Source: CAVPDE01 sp964580575
GTDB lineage: Bacteria > Desulfobacterota > DSM-4660 > Desulfatiglandales > HGW-15
NCBI GenBank assembly: GCA_964580575.1
Contig: CAZOLJ010000029.1
Span: 1-49,698 of the forward strand
Direction: 5' to 3'
Length of the DNA stretch: 49,698 nucleotides
Below, in pieces: positions 9,080-16,490 of the stretch. A program made the translations under genes and the position numbers. The notes under the pieces were generated by a model. That model made no database searches. It was given only the letters and a program-made list of their open reading frames with translations, and was not told where the DNA came from. Numbering within the stretch: the first letter of the stretch is position 1; each line of letters begins with the position of its first letter.

Positions 9080-10780
9080 TTACAGCATCGTGTATTTCGG
9101 ACCTCCCCCTCCTTCTGGCGGAACCCAGTTAATGTTCTCGTACGGATCTTTCACATCGCACGTCTTGCAATGGACACAGTTCGAAAAATTCAGCTTCATC
9201 CGGCGCTGTCCTGTTTTCTCGTCCACTTCCATTTCATACACATGGGCCGGGCAGAATCGTACGCAAGGGTTCTGGAATTCCTTTGTGCAGCGGTTGTAGC
9301 ACGTCTCCAGATCCAAGATTTTCAGATGGGGCGGCTGTTTCTCTTCGTGCGTTGTTCCTGAATAGTAGACGTCCGTCTCCTTGTCAAAGGTGCACTTTCC
9401 GTCGTACTTGATGTCGCCCTTTTCCGCGTCCGTAAGCGTCTCCTTGCCGTAAAGCGCGGAGACCGATTTCAGATGCGTGTGGTCCGGTGTGGTCTCGATC
9501 CGAGCCTTCAGAATTCTCCCGCCCAGCACAAACTGCAGCCCTGCTTTCACGAGGGCGATCCACAGCCCCTTCTGAAAAGCCTGGTGGAAATTGCGGGACA
9601 GGTAAAGCTCCCGGCCTACGGAGCTATCGAGGAGGGCATTGGGATACGCTTCAAGCGCCTTTTCTGAGAAATCATCCTTCACCATGGAGGCGAAGATCGT
9701 TTCCGCCGCCAGCATGCCCGATTTCATGGCCGTGTGAATGCCTTTGAGCTTCATGCTGATAAACAGACTGGCACAGTCTCCTATGAGAAGCCCGCCGGGG
9801 AAAGTGAGTTTGGGCACGGAAAAGTACCCTCCCACAGGGGCGGTCTTGGCGCCGTACTGGATCATTTTTCCGTCCTTGAGCAGACCGGCGATGTAAGGAT
9901 GCTGTTTCAGTCTCTGGAACTCCCGGTGAGGATCCATAAAAGGATCCGCATATTCAAGCCCTGTCAGGAGACCGATGGACAGCTTGTTGTCCTTCATGCC
10001 GTAGATGAATCCGCCGCCATAGGTGTTGCTTTTGAGAGGGTAGCCCATGGTGTGGATGACATCCCCCGCTTGGATTCGGCCTTCAGGGACTTCCCACACT
10101 TCTTTAACTCCCACGACATAACCCTGGGGGTTCTTTCCCCCATCCAGTTTGAACTTCTTGATCAACGTCTTGGTCAGGCTTCCCCTGGATCCCTCACCGA
10201 AAACCGTGACCTTGGCATGAAGGTCGATTCCCGGCTCGAAATTGGACTTCTTGCTTCCGTCCGCGTCGATGCCCTTGTCCCCGGTCCTGACCCCGATCAC
10301 CCGGTCGTTCTCGTAGAGCACCTCGGTGCCGGCAAATCCCGGAAACATGTAGACTCCGGCTTCTTCCACCAGTTTGCCGAGCCACTCGGTCAACCGGGAG
10401 AGAGAAACCACGTAGTGCCCGTGGTTGTTCAGGGGCGGAGGGGTGATGGGGGCTTTGATGCGTCCACCCTTGGTCAACAAGCACACCTGCTCGCTCTTGA
10501 CTTCTGCCTCCAGGGGAGCCCCTTTCTCAATGAAATCCGGAACCAGCTCCTTCAAGGCAACAGGGTTCATGACCGCGCCGGAGATGCCGTGGGCTCCCAC
10601 AAAAGCGCCCTTCTCGACAACGGCGATCATCACTTCTTCCAGTTTTTTGCCCTGTCCCTCTGCATCCACCTTTTCGTTGTGCTGACGAATGAGATTGGAA
10701 AGATGGAGGGCCCCACTCAGGGAGGCCGCACCCCCTCCTACGAAGAGGACGTCCACATTCATGATTTCTCGTTCTTCCAC
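9080..10780 (-). CDS. Electron transfer flavoprotein-ubiquinone oxidoreductase (ETF-QO)
   Basis: 566 residues from a GTG at 10780, which has GGAGGG seven bases upstream; an in-frame ATG at 10762 has no such site. The FAD-binding DVLFVGGGAAS opens the protein. The C-terminus carries a ferredoxin-like cluster domain (CPAHVYEM followed by CVHCKTCDVKDP). ETF-QO passes electrons from electron-transfer flavoprotein to the membrane quinone. No etfA or etfB is in the window. It lies between aprA and qmoA on the same strand, so it may feed the menaquinone pool used by Qmo (inference). Confidence 0.92.
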   Translation of the reverse strand: MEEREIMNVDVLFVGGGAASLSGALHLSNLIRQHNEKVDAEGQGKKLEEVMIAVVEKGAFVGAHGISGAVMNPVALKELVPDFIEKGAPLEAEVKSEQVCLLTKGGRIKAPITPPPLNNHGHYVVSLSRLTEWLGKLVEEAGVYMFPGFAGTEVLYENDRVIGVRTGDKGIDADGSKKSNFEPGIDLHAKVTVFGEGSRGSLTKTLIKKFKLDGGKNPQGYVVGVKEVWEVPEGRIQAGDVIHTMGYPLKSNTYGGGFIYGMKDNKLSIGLLTGLEYADPFMDPHREFQRLKQHPYIAGLLKDGKMIQYGAKTAPVGGYFSVPKLTFPGGLLIGDCASLFISMKLKGIHTAMKSGMLAAETIFASMVKDDFSEKALEAYPNALLDSSVGRELYLSRNFHQAFQKGLWIALVKAGLQFVLGGRILKARIETTPDHTHLKSVSALYGKETLTDAEKGDIKYDGKCTFDKETDVYYSGTTHEEKQPPHLKILDLETCYNRCTKEFQNPCVRFCPAHVYEMEVDEKTGQRRMKLNFSNCVHCKTCDVKDPYENINWVPPEGGGGPKYTML

Positions 10781-10869
10781 GGTTGTTCCCTCCGTTTTTT
10801 TGCCCAGCGACCCTCTCAACCCGGAATCTGATCAAGGGAGTTGCTTGATGATTCACAATTCGATTGATT

Positions 10870-10897
10870 CCTATAGCACAAAAAAAAAGAAGTGCAA
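10870..10897 (-). promoter_or_regulatory. Candidate promoter of ETF-QO
   Basis: TTGCAC (10892-10897) and TATAGG (10870-10875) on the minus strand with a 16-base, T-rich spacer. The predicted start is near 10863, about 83 bases before the GTG. A short ATCAAG/CTTGAT hairpin lies in the leader. Confidence 0.5.
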
Positions 10898-10920
10898 GCC
10901 AAAAGTAAAACAGCGAAGAC

Positions 10921-10998
10921 CAGGGACAAAGGCACAAAGGGAAATACGGAAATGACTTCTCTGCTTTGTCCCTCTGTGCCTCTGTCTCTTTGTCCCTT
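10921..10998. repeat. Micro-repeat palindrome, CTTTGTGCCT type, copy 1
   Basis: Left arm 10921-10944 is built from GGGACAAAGGCACAAAG units. Right arm 10961-10998 consists of reverse-complement units (CTTTGTCCCTCTGTGCCT). A second locus at 31751-31852 has a right arm that matches this one at about 35 of 41 positions. It lies between the ETF-QO upstream region and the aprA terminator. Confidence 0.75.
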
Positions 10999-11005
10999 GG
11001 CGGTG

Positions 11006-11040
11006 AAAAAAAGCCCCGGTTGCGCCAGGGCAACCGGGGC
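11006..11040 (-). terminator. Rho-independent terminator of aprBA
   Basis: GCCCCGGTTGC pairs perfectly with GCAACCGGGGC (11 bp, 6-base loop) and, on the minus strand, is followed by seven T. It starts 29 bases after the aprA stop. Confidence 0.95.
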
Positions 11041-11069
11041 CTCTGTGAAACAAGGACTAATGTGAACCG

Positions 11070-12953
11070 CTATACACCGGGCATGGTCCAGATGTCTTTC
11101 TTCATCATCTTCCACTCGCCGGTCTTGCGATCCCACTGGCAGTTCACAAAGCACTTCCAGTTCGCATCGTCCATCTTCGGCTTGTCAGCCCTGAAGTAGT
11201 AACCGGGCCAACGGGTTTCTTCTCTGAAGTGAATGCTGCGAATGTGAGCCTCAGCCTGCATAACCCTCTGGTTGTTCTCCCACACCCTCATGAGCTCATG
11301 GTGGTTGCGGGCGCCCATTTTCTCCGAGTCCTCTTTCAGCATGGCCATCAGTTCGAGACCTCTCTCGCACAGAGACTTGCTGGTCTTGAAACCGGAGATC
11401 ACGCCGCCGGCATACTCATCCATGATCTTCTGCAGTCTGTGGAGGAACTGCCTGGGCACGATGTAGTTCGTGTTGATTTCCGGATCGGTCGTCTCTTTGC
11501 TGTGCTTGTCCCAGAGATCCAGAGGAAGCAAGATCTTCGCCTTCAGCTTTTCCACCTCGGCCATGTCGACCTTGGGCTCGGCGCCCTTTTCGACGATGTA
11601 CTTGATGGCGGCTTTGCCGGCGATCCTTCCCTCGGCATGGGAACCGGAGGAGAACTTGTGGCTGGAGGCGCCGGAACCGTCGCCTATTGCAAACAACGCT
11701 TCGGCGGTGGTCATATTGGCGTATCCCCATTTGTACGGAGTGGGCAGGTCTTCAGGACCGCTCACCCAGGCCCCGGAGGCGCCGGAATGGGAGCCGATGA
11801 AGTAGGGCTCGCAAGCGGCGATCTCAGAGTGTTTCTCCTCGGGTTTCACGTTCTGCGCTGCCCAAAGGATAGCCTGGGAGATCGTCATGTCGAGGAAGTC
11901 TTCCCATGCTTCGCTTTCCAGTTCCTTCATCTTCTTCTTGAAGGCCTTGGGGTCATCCTTGAACTTGGCGGCAATGTTTTTGATAGCCTCATCCGTTTCC
12001 ATGTAAAGCGGACCCAGGCCCTGCTCCGTGTCGAGCATGCCGAGATAGTTCCTCAGGTTGGCCGGAATCGGTTTCACGAGGCCATACGGCTTCCAGTTCT
12101 CCAGTTCCGCCTTCCGCACCACCATGTAGTCTCCACCGGTTGCGCTGATCGCACGGGACTTGAAGAGGAGGAACCACGCCCCGACCGGACCATAGGCGTC
12201 CTTGAACCGGACCGGGATGAACCGCACTTCCTGACAGGTCATTTCGGCGCCGGCCTTGAGCGTGAAATAGGCGCTGGAGCCGGAGTTGAAGGGCGGATAC
12301 CAGGATCGGCCGAAGCCCTCCCCAACGGACCGCGGCCGGAACACGTGCACCGCGCCGCCCATGCCGGCGATAACCGCTTTGGCTTTGAACACGTAGAACT
12401 TGTTCTCCCGTGTGCTGAAGCCGACGGCGCCGACACACTTGTTGCCGTCCATGAGAGGATCCACAATGAACACTCTCTCAATGATCTCACCGCCGGCGGC
12501 CGCGATCGCGTTCTTCGCTGCCTCGGCGATGATGACCTTGTAGGACTCGCCGTTGATCATGAGCTGCCACCGGCCTTCATGGACGTACTTGCCTGCCTCG
12601 TCCTTCCAGATCTTGAGTCCCCACTTCTCGAAAAGGTGGACTGTGGAATCCACGTGACGGGCAATGTTGTACACCAGGTCTTCCCTGGAGATACCCATGA
12701 GGTCGCTACGGACATAGCGGATGTAATCCTCCGCCGTGTTCTCACCGTCCCTGATGCCTACATACTGGTTAATGGCCGAAAGACCCATGGCCACGGCCCC
12801 GCTTCTGTCCAAAGCGGCCTTGTCGACCAGGGTGACCTTGAGGCCTTTTTTCTTGGCCCAATAGGCCGCTTCTGTAGCGGCACCGCAAGCTGAAAACCCC
12901 CCACCGCAGATCAGGAGGTCGGTATTGACAACAACAGTTTCCCAGTTTGCCAT
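11070..12953 (-). CDS. aprA: Adenylylsulfate reductase subunit alpha
   Basis: 627 residues, the FAD subunit of APS reductase, which reduces APS to sulfite and AMP in the cytoplasm. The N-terminus reads DLLICGGGFSACGAA, the dinucleotide-binding loop, and the characteristic ALDRSGAVAMGLSAINQY segment follows near residue 50. It is slightly shorter than most family members (about 650). A ribosome site (AGGTGAAG) precedes ATG at 12953. The gene follows aprB with a 17-base gap, as usual, and a strong terminator follows. Confidence 0.96.
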   Translation of the reverse strand: MANWETVVVNTDLLICGGGFSACGAATEAAYWAKKKGLKVTLVDKAALDRSGAVAMGLSAINQYVGIRDGENTAEDYIRYVRSDLMGISREDLVYNIARHVDSTVHLFEKWGLKIWKDEAGKYVHEGRWQLMINGESYKVIIAEAAKNAIAAAGGEIIERVFIVDPLMDGNKCVGAVGFSTRENKFYVFKAKAVIAGMGGAVHVFRPRSVGEGFGRSWYPPFNSGSSAYFTLKAGAEMTCQEVRFIPVRFKDAYGPVGAWFLLFKSRAISATGGDYMVVRKAELENWKPYGLVKPIPANLRNYLGMLDTEQGLGPLYMETDEAIKNIAAKFKDDPKAFKKKMKELESEAWEDFLDMTISQAILWAAQNVKPEEKHSEIAACEPYFIGSHSGASGAWVSGPEDLPTPYKWGYANMTTAEALFAIGDGSGASSHKFSSGSHAEGRIAGKAAIKYIVEKGAEPKVDMAEVEKLKAKILLPLDLWDKHSKETTDPEINTNYIVPRQFLHRLQKIMDEYAGGVISGFKTSKSLCERGLELMAMLKEDSEKMGARNHHELMRVWENNQRVMQAEAHIRSIHFREETRWPGYYFRADKPKMDDANWKCFVNCQWDRKTGEWKMMKKDIWTMPGV

Positions 12954-12970
12954 ATCTTCACCTCCCTTTC

Positions 12971-13408
12971 TTACTTTATAGTGGGGACTTCTTTGAGCCC
13001 CAGAGACGCCGGCTCGGTGGCCAGGGCCTGGCTGTTCAAATCGTCATGGGTTCCATAACCGCCGAGCGGATCGGCAGACCCTTCAGGAGTTGTCCTGGTG
13101 GGGAACTTGAACCGTTTAATGGAACCATCCCTAAACTTTACTGTCCACATGATGTCCTCAGATCCTCTGAGGGGTGTCGCACTGGCTCCCATGGGGATGA
13201 AATCCGCATAACCGCGAACGTCCATCGCCTGTTGGGGACAGATCTTGACACAACACATTCACTCCCAGCACATTTGAGGATCGCGGTTCTCCGCCTTCAT
13301 CCTCTCTTTGTCCAGGACCATCAGGTCGTTGGGGCAGATGTACATGCAGGCTGTCTTGTCCTGCCCCTTACAACCATCGCACTTCTCGGTGATCACATAA
13401 CTTGGCAT
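12971..13408 (-). CDS. aprB: Adenylylsulfate reductase subunit beta, with in-frame TGA at codon 50
   Basis: AprB is the ferredoxin-like subunit of APS reductase that carries two [4Fe-4S] clusters. Reading from ATG at 13408 (preceded by AGGAGG) the first 49 codons are canonical, with cluster cysteines C10, C13, C21 and C25. Codon 50 is TGA (13259-13261). The frame then continues with MCCVKICPQQAMDVRGYADF, again canonical. In other AprB proteins this codon is the second cysteine of CWECxxCxxxCP, so TGA replaces a cluster ligand. Read through, the product is 145 residues, the usual length. A cysteine (C52) lies two residues on and could be a substitute. Options are selenocysteine, sequencing error (TGC to TGA is one base) or an inactive gene. 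Assignment as aprB is firm; the nature of the TGA is open. Confidence 0.88.
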
Positions 13409-13534
13409 TATCACACCTCCTAAATTGACTCGTTTGTTAGTAAGCTGCTACGGGTTTGTCATTAGAAAACGTTTTCCGCTCACACACCTCCTTTCAGAAA
13501 GGTATTTCCTTAGTCAAAACGGCTAAGTACACAA
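13409..13534 (-). promoter_or_regulatory. aprB 5' leader, proximal part
   Basis: No gene seen. It contains a perfect 12-bp palindrome GAAAACGTTTTC (13465-13476) and an AAAGGAGGTGTG sequence that resembles the aprB ribosome site a little further downstream. The palindrome resembles LacI-family operators, but no such regulator is in the window. Confidence 0.35.
13465..13476. promoter_or_regulatory. Perfect palindrome GAAAACGTTTTC upstream of aprB
   Basis: A 12-base perfect inverted repeat in the aprB leader, about 57 bases before the ATG. Operators of this form are typical of LacI-family regulators. One copy only, so binding is a guess. Confidence 0.3.
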
Positions 13535-13535
13535 A

Positions 13536-13568
13536 CAAAAAACCGCCTTCTTGGGCAAGAAAAGCGGT
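13536..13568 (-). terminator. Terminator/attenuator in the aprBA leader
   Basis: On the minus strand ACCGC pairs with GCGGT and an inner CAAGAA/TTCTTG stem extends it; a run of T follows. It lies about 130 bases upstream of aprB and about 210 bases after the apr promoter. Transcripts from that promoter would either stop here, giving a short RNA, or read through into aprBA. Confidence 0.75.
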
Positions 13569-13780
13569 CAGAATTGGAGACGAAACCTCACCCCTAGCAG
13601 CATGAGAATGCAAAACCGGTCATCCATCAGGTCCTTAAGCTCAGAGGCATATCCGTCCGGCAATGGCAGCATCCGTCTCCGTTTCTTTTCGATCGGGCCT
13701 TCATGGAGGCCCGTCTTAAGCACTTTTTTGACTATTGCTTTCGCGGATGAAACTGGCAGGGTGCAGTTCACCTTCAAGAA
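13569..13780 (-). ncRNA. Candidate leader RNA / small RNA upstream of aprBA
   Basis: The predicted transcript runs from the TTGACA/TAGATT promoter (start about 13780) to the hairpin at 13536-13568. It contains a hairpin GGGCCT-loop-AGGCCC. An open frame of 69 codons starting with TTG at 13777 covers the same span, but it has no ribosome site, starts at the predicted transcription start and looks like no known protein, so an RNA role is more likely. Confidence 0.4.
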
Positions 13781-13786
13781 GCAACA

Positions 13787-13816
13787 AATCTATTTCCATT
13801 CCTTTTTGGGTGTCAA
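13787..13816 (-). promoter_or_regulatory. Sigma-70 promoter of the aprBA transcript
   Basis: TTGACA (13811-13816) and TAGATT (13787-13792), 18-base spacer, minus strand. A T-rich block (TTTTTTCTTGACACC) lies over the -35 and GGAAATAGATT over the -10; both are repeated almost exactly at the sat promoter. Predicted start near 13780. Confidence 0.75.
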
Positions 13817-13845
13817 GAAAAAACGAACGCGAAGGTTCATCTTTC

Positions 13846-13884
13846 AATCCCCCCCTCTCCCCCACTCGGGGGAAAGGGGGAAGA
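13846..13884. repeat. C-rich palindromic repeat, copy 2
   Basis: C-rich run followed by CCCCC-ACTC-GGGGG just after the sat stop. Same family as copies near 2629, 34174 and 39382. Could help to end the sat transcript. Confidence 0.55.
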
Positions 13885-13906
13885 GAAGAAAAAGACAGCG
13901 TTCTAT

Positions 13907-15127
13907 TTAGGATTTCTTGACGTCGCCGGTGGCAGCTCCATGCAACTTGATTTCCACTTTCTCGTCCAGGTTCTGGTAATACTCCATAAGGACCTTTGCC
14001 ACTTCGGGTCTAGAGAATTCCACGGGCAATTGGCCGCCCTCAGAGAGGGTCTTTCGAACCATGGTCCCTGACAGGAGGAGCCTGTCATTCTTGCCATGAG
14101 GGCAGGTCTTCATGGAGGCCATGCCTCCGCACTTGTTGCACCAGAACGTCCAGTCGATGTTCAGGTTCTGGCATTTCAACGCGCCCTTGGGGATATCGTC
14201 AAAGATCTTCTGCGCGTCAAAGGGGCCGTAGTAATCGCCCACGCCCGCATGGTCGCGGCCGATGATCATATGGCTGCAGCCATAGTTCTGCCGGAATACG
14301 GCATGAAGCAAAGCCTCCCTGGGTCCGGCATAGCGCATCTCCATGGGATACCCCCCCTGGACAACCGTGCCCTTCACAAAATAGTTGTCCACGAGAACCT
14401 CGATGGCTTTGACGCGAACATCAGCGGGAATGTCTCCTGCCTTGAGCTTTCCGACCAGCTGATGGATGTAAACACCGTCCATGACTTCCACGGCGATCTT
14501 GGCGAGGAATTCATGGGAGCGGTGCATGGGATTCCTGAGCTGAAGCGCTGCAATTCTCTTCCATCCCAGGTCCGAAAAGATCTTTCGTGATTCCGCCGGC
14601 CTCTGATAGAGGCCCTTGAACTGCTCGGGATAATAGATTTCGCTCAAGACCTTGATCGGTCCGGCCAGATTGTATTTCGCCTGGGACATAACCTTTTCAA
14701 CGCCCGGATGCTCCTTGTCGACGGTCTTGAAAACAGCTTTGCACTCGTACTCTTTGTCGATCGTGAACTTCTCGGTTACGTTCATCGTGACAACGGTCGT
14801 GCCTGTTTCTTCGTCGTCCAGAGCAAGGTTGTCTCCCACCTTGATGCTTTCATCATCGGTGGACACCGTGATCGGGATGGGCCAAAACGTTCCGTCGGCC
14901 ATGGTGTAGTTGTCGCAAACGCCCTTCCAGTCCGCCTTGGTCATGAAGCCGGTGAGCGGCGTAAAAGCGCCGATTCCCATCATGATGGCATCGGAGGTTT
15001 CCCGAGTAGTGATGGTGATGTGTTTGAGAGTCTTGGCTCTCTGGGTTTCCGCCTCCAGCTCTTTCCCCGAGAGCAGGAGAGGCATCAGTTTTTCTTGCTT
15101 GCCATGGGGTGCAATCAGATCGGCCAT
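13907..15127 (-). CDS. sat: Sulfate adenylyltransferase (ATP sulfurylase)
   Basis: 406 residues. It makes APS and pyrophosphate from ATP and sulfate, the first step of dissimilatory sulfate reduction. Visible motifs are RNPMHRSHE (about residue 199; the HxxH nucleotide-binding motif), GRDHAGVGDYYGPFDAQ, and a four-cysteine zinc knuckle-like set, CNKC...CPHG, near residue 330, typical of the bacterial and archaeal sat. AGGAGG precedes the ATG. It is upstream of aprBA on the same strand but has its own promoter and a leader of about 195 bases. Confidence 0.96.
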   Translation of the reverse strand: MADLIAPHGKQEKLMPLLLSGKELEAETQRAKTLKHITITTRETSDAIMMGIGAFTPLTGFMTKADWKGVCDNYTMADGTFWPIPITVSTDDESIKVGDNLALDDEETGTTVVTMNVTEKFTIDKEYECKAVFKTVDKEHPGVEKVMSQAKYNLAGPIKVLSEIYYPEQFKGLYQRPAESRKIFSDLGWKRIAALQLRNPMHRSHEFLAKIAVEVMDGVYIHQLVGKLKAGDIPADVRVKAIEVLVDNYFVKGTVVQGGYPMEMRYAGPREALLHAVFRQNYGCSHMIIGRDHAGVGDYYGPFDAQKIFDDIPKGALKCQNLNIDWTFWCNKCGGMASMKTCPHGKNDRLLLSGTMVRKTLSEGGQLPVEFSRPEVAKVLMEYYQNLDEKVEIKLHGAATGDVKKS

Positions 15128-15329
15128 AGATCATCCTCCTTTTGGTTTCTTTTTCTTCGCGTCAGATCCTGAATGTTTCCGCAGGCCTGAAAGGCCCTGA
15201 ACTTCCCTTAACCTGTTTGTAGTGCTGGCGCAGTTCCGTCTTGAAGCGACGGATCACCTTTGGCGGCTGTTGTCTGTATTTTGGAGCTGCTGAAATGAGG
15301 AAGCAAACATGCGCCTAAAACAAAAAGTC

Positions 15330-15359
15330 AATCTATTTCCAAGTATCGGCAGGTGTCAA
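15330..15359 (-). promoter_or_regulatory. Sigma-70 promoter of sat
   Basis: TTGACA (15354-15359) and TAGATT (15330-15335), 18-base spacer, minus strand. The block TTTTTTCTTGACACC and the GGAAATAGATT at the -10 are shared with the aprBA promoter (13787-13816). The start is predicted near 15322. The 195-base leader contains a GGCCT/AGGCC hairpin and no obvious terminator. Confidence 0.75.
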
Positions 15360-15382
15360 GAAAAAAAGAACAACCGCGTGGA

Positions 15383-16351
15383 TTAACGGCGCCTCGTCAG
15401 GATATAGGCGCCGAGTTCGATAAGCCCCTGTTTGACCGCCGAGTCCGGGAAGAGCTTGAGCAGTTCTCCGGCTTTTGCCACGTACTCCGAGGCTTCCGAT
15501 CGCACCCGCTCGATCGCCCCATGGACCCTTACCCGCCTGATGAGATCGTCGTAATCCTTGTCGTTGGCCTTCTGAGTCTTGAAGAGATCTGCAAGGCGTT
15601 CGACCTCGCCCCTTTCAAGCTCTGAAACGAAATAGACGAGAGGCAGGGTGATCTTGCCCTCTTTGAGATCCTTGCCCACGGGCTTGCCAAAGACCTCCTC
15701 TGAAGAGGTGTAATCCATGAGGTCGTCCATGAGTTGGAAAGCGATGCCCAGGTTCAAGCCGAAATCGCCGAGATGCTGTAAGGTTTTCTCGTCCGCGCCG
15801 GCGACCATGGCACCGGAGGTGCAGGCTGCGCCCATGAGAGTCGCTGTTTTGGCCGAAATGATTTCTACGTATTCCGCTTTGGTGATTTTCCAGTTGTGAG
15901 TGTGCTCCAGTTCCAAAAACTGTCCTTCCACCATGCGTTTCAGCGCGTCATTCAGCTGCCCCATGAGTTCGAGGTTCCGACATCCTAACGCAATGGCGGA
16001 AGCAGTAGAGTAGAGGAAATCGCCTCCCAGCACGGCTGCGGAATTTCCCCACACCTGTCGCACAGAGGGCTTGTTCCTTCTGAGCTCTGCGTTGTCGAGG
16101 ACATCATCGTGAAGCAAAGATGCCGCATGGACATATTCAAACAGAGTGGAAAGCCGGTAAACCTCTTTTCCTTGGTATCCGCAGAGGTGACAGGAAAGCA
16201 CAAAGAGCAACGGACGGATCCTTTTTCCGGCTCCCAGCAGGGCATAGCGAGCAATGTCACCGACAATAGGGACCCGGGCGCCTAGAGATTGGTTCAGGGC
16301 GTCGTCGATTTCCTTGAGATGAGCGCCGAAGCGATCTAGAAAGTCGTTCAT
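15383..16351 (-). CDS. Polyprenyl diphosphate synthase
   Basis: 322 residues from ATG at 16351; the frame is open to a TTG at 16411, but the family starts near this ATG. It condenses isopentenyl diphosphate units to make the side chain of quinones or polyprenyl carriers. The first aspartate-rich motif is in LLHDDVLDNA and the second in FQLMDDLMDY; GAGKRIRPLL is the substrate loop. In a sulfate reducer it probably supplies the menaquinone tail used by Qmo (inference). The sat promoter lies just beyond its stop. Confidence 0.88.
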   Translation of the reverse strand: MNDFLDRFGAHLKEIDDALNQSLGARVPIVGDIARYALLGAGKRIRPLLFVLSCHLCGYQGKEVYRLSTLFEYVHAASLLHDDVLDNAELRRNKPSVRQVWGNSAAVLGGDFLYSTASAIALGCRNLELMGQLNDALKRMVEGQFLELEHTHNWKITKAEYVEIISAKTATLMGAACTSGAMVAGADEKTLQHLGDFGLNLGIAFQLMDDLMDYTSSEEVFGKPVGKDLKEGKITLPLVYFVSELERGEVERLADLFKTQKANDKDYDDLIRRVRVHGAIERVRSEASEYVAKAGELLKLFPDSAVKQGLIELGAYILTRRR

Positions 16352-16490
16352 CGCGATCTGGAAAACTCTGCTCCGTGCCGCCAGGATTTCTCTTGCGCCG
16401 CAGGCCCGCAATTTTCTTCAGGCTCAAGAGAAGCTTTGGTTTTTCCGATAGCCTGATTTAGCACGCTGTCTCCACCATAGCAAGAAAAGA

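Noticed and set aside
9734..10831. A 365-codon open frame opposite ETF-QO
   Set aside because: Shadow of the real minus-strand gene.
11229..12893. A 554-codon open frame on the plus strand opposite aprA
   Set aside because: It is antisense to a certain gene, with codon use mirroring aprA; no family resemblance.
13199..13258. A canonical SECIS element after the aprB TGA
   Set aside because: Only weak hairpins (UGUCC/GGACG, and CUGU/ACAG with loop CCCCA) are seen, and the loop lacks the G expected, so I do not claim it.
13568..13777. A 69-codon frame in the aprBA leader
   Set aside because: TTG start, no ribosome site, begins at the predicted transcription start and matches nothing; more likely leader RNA.
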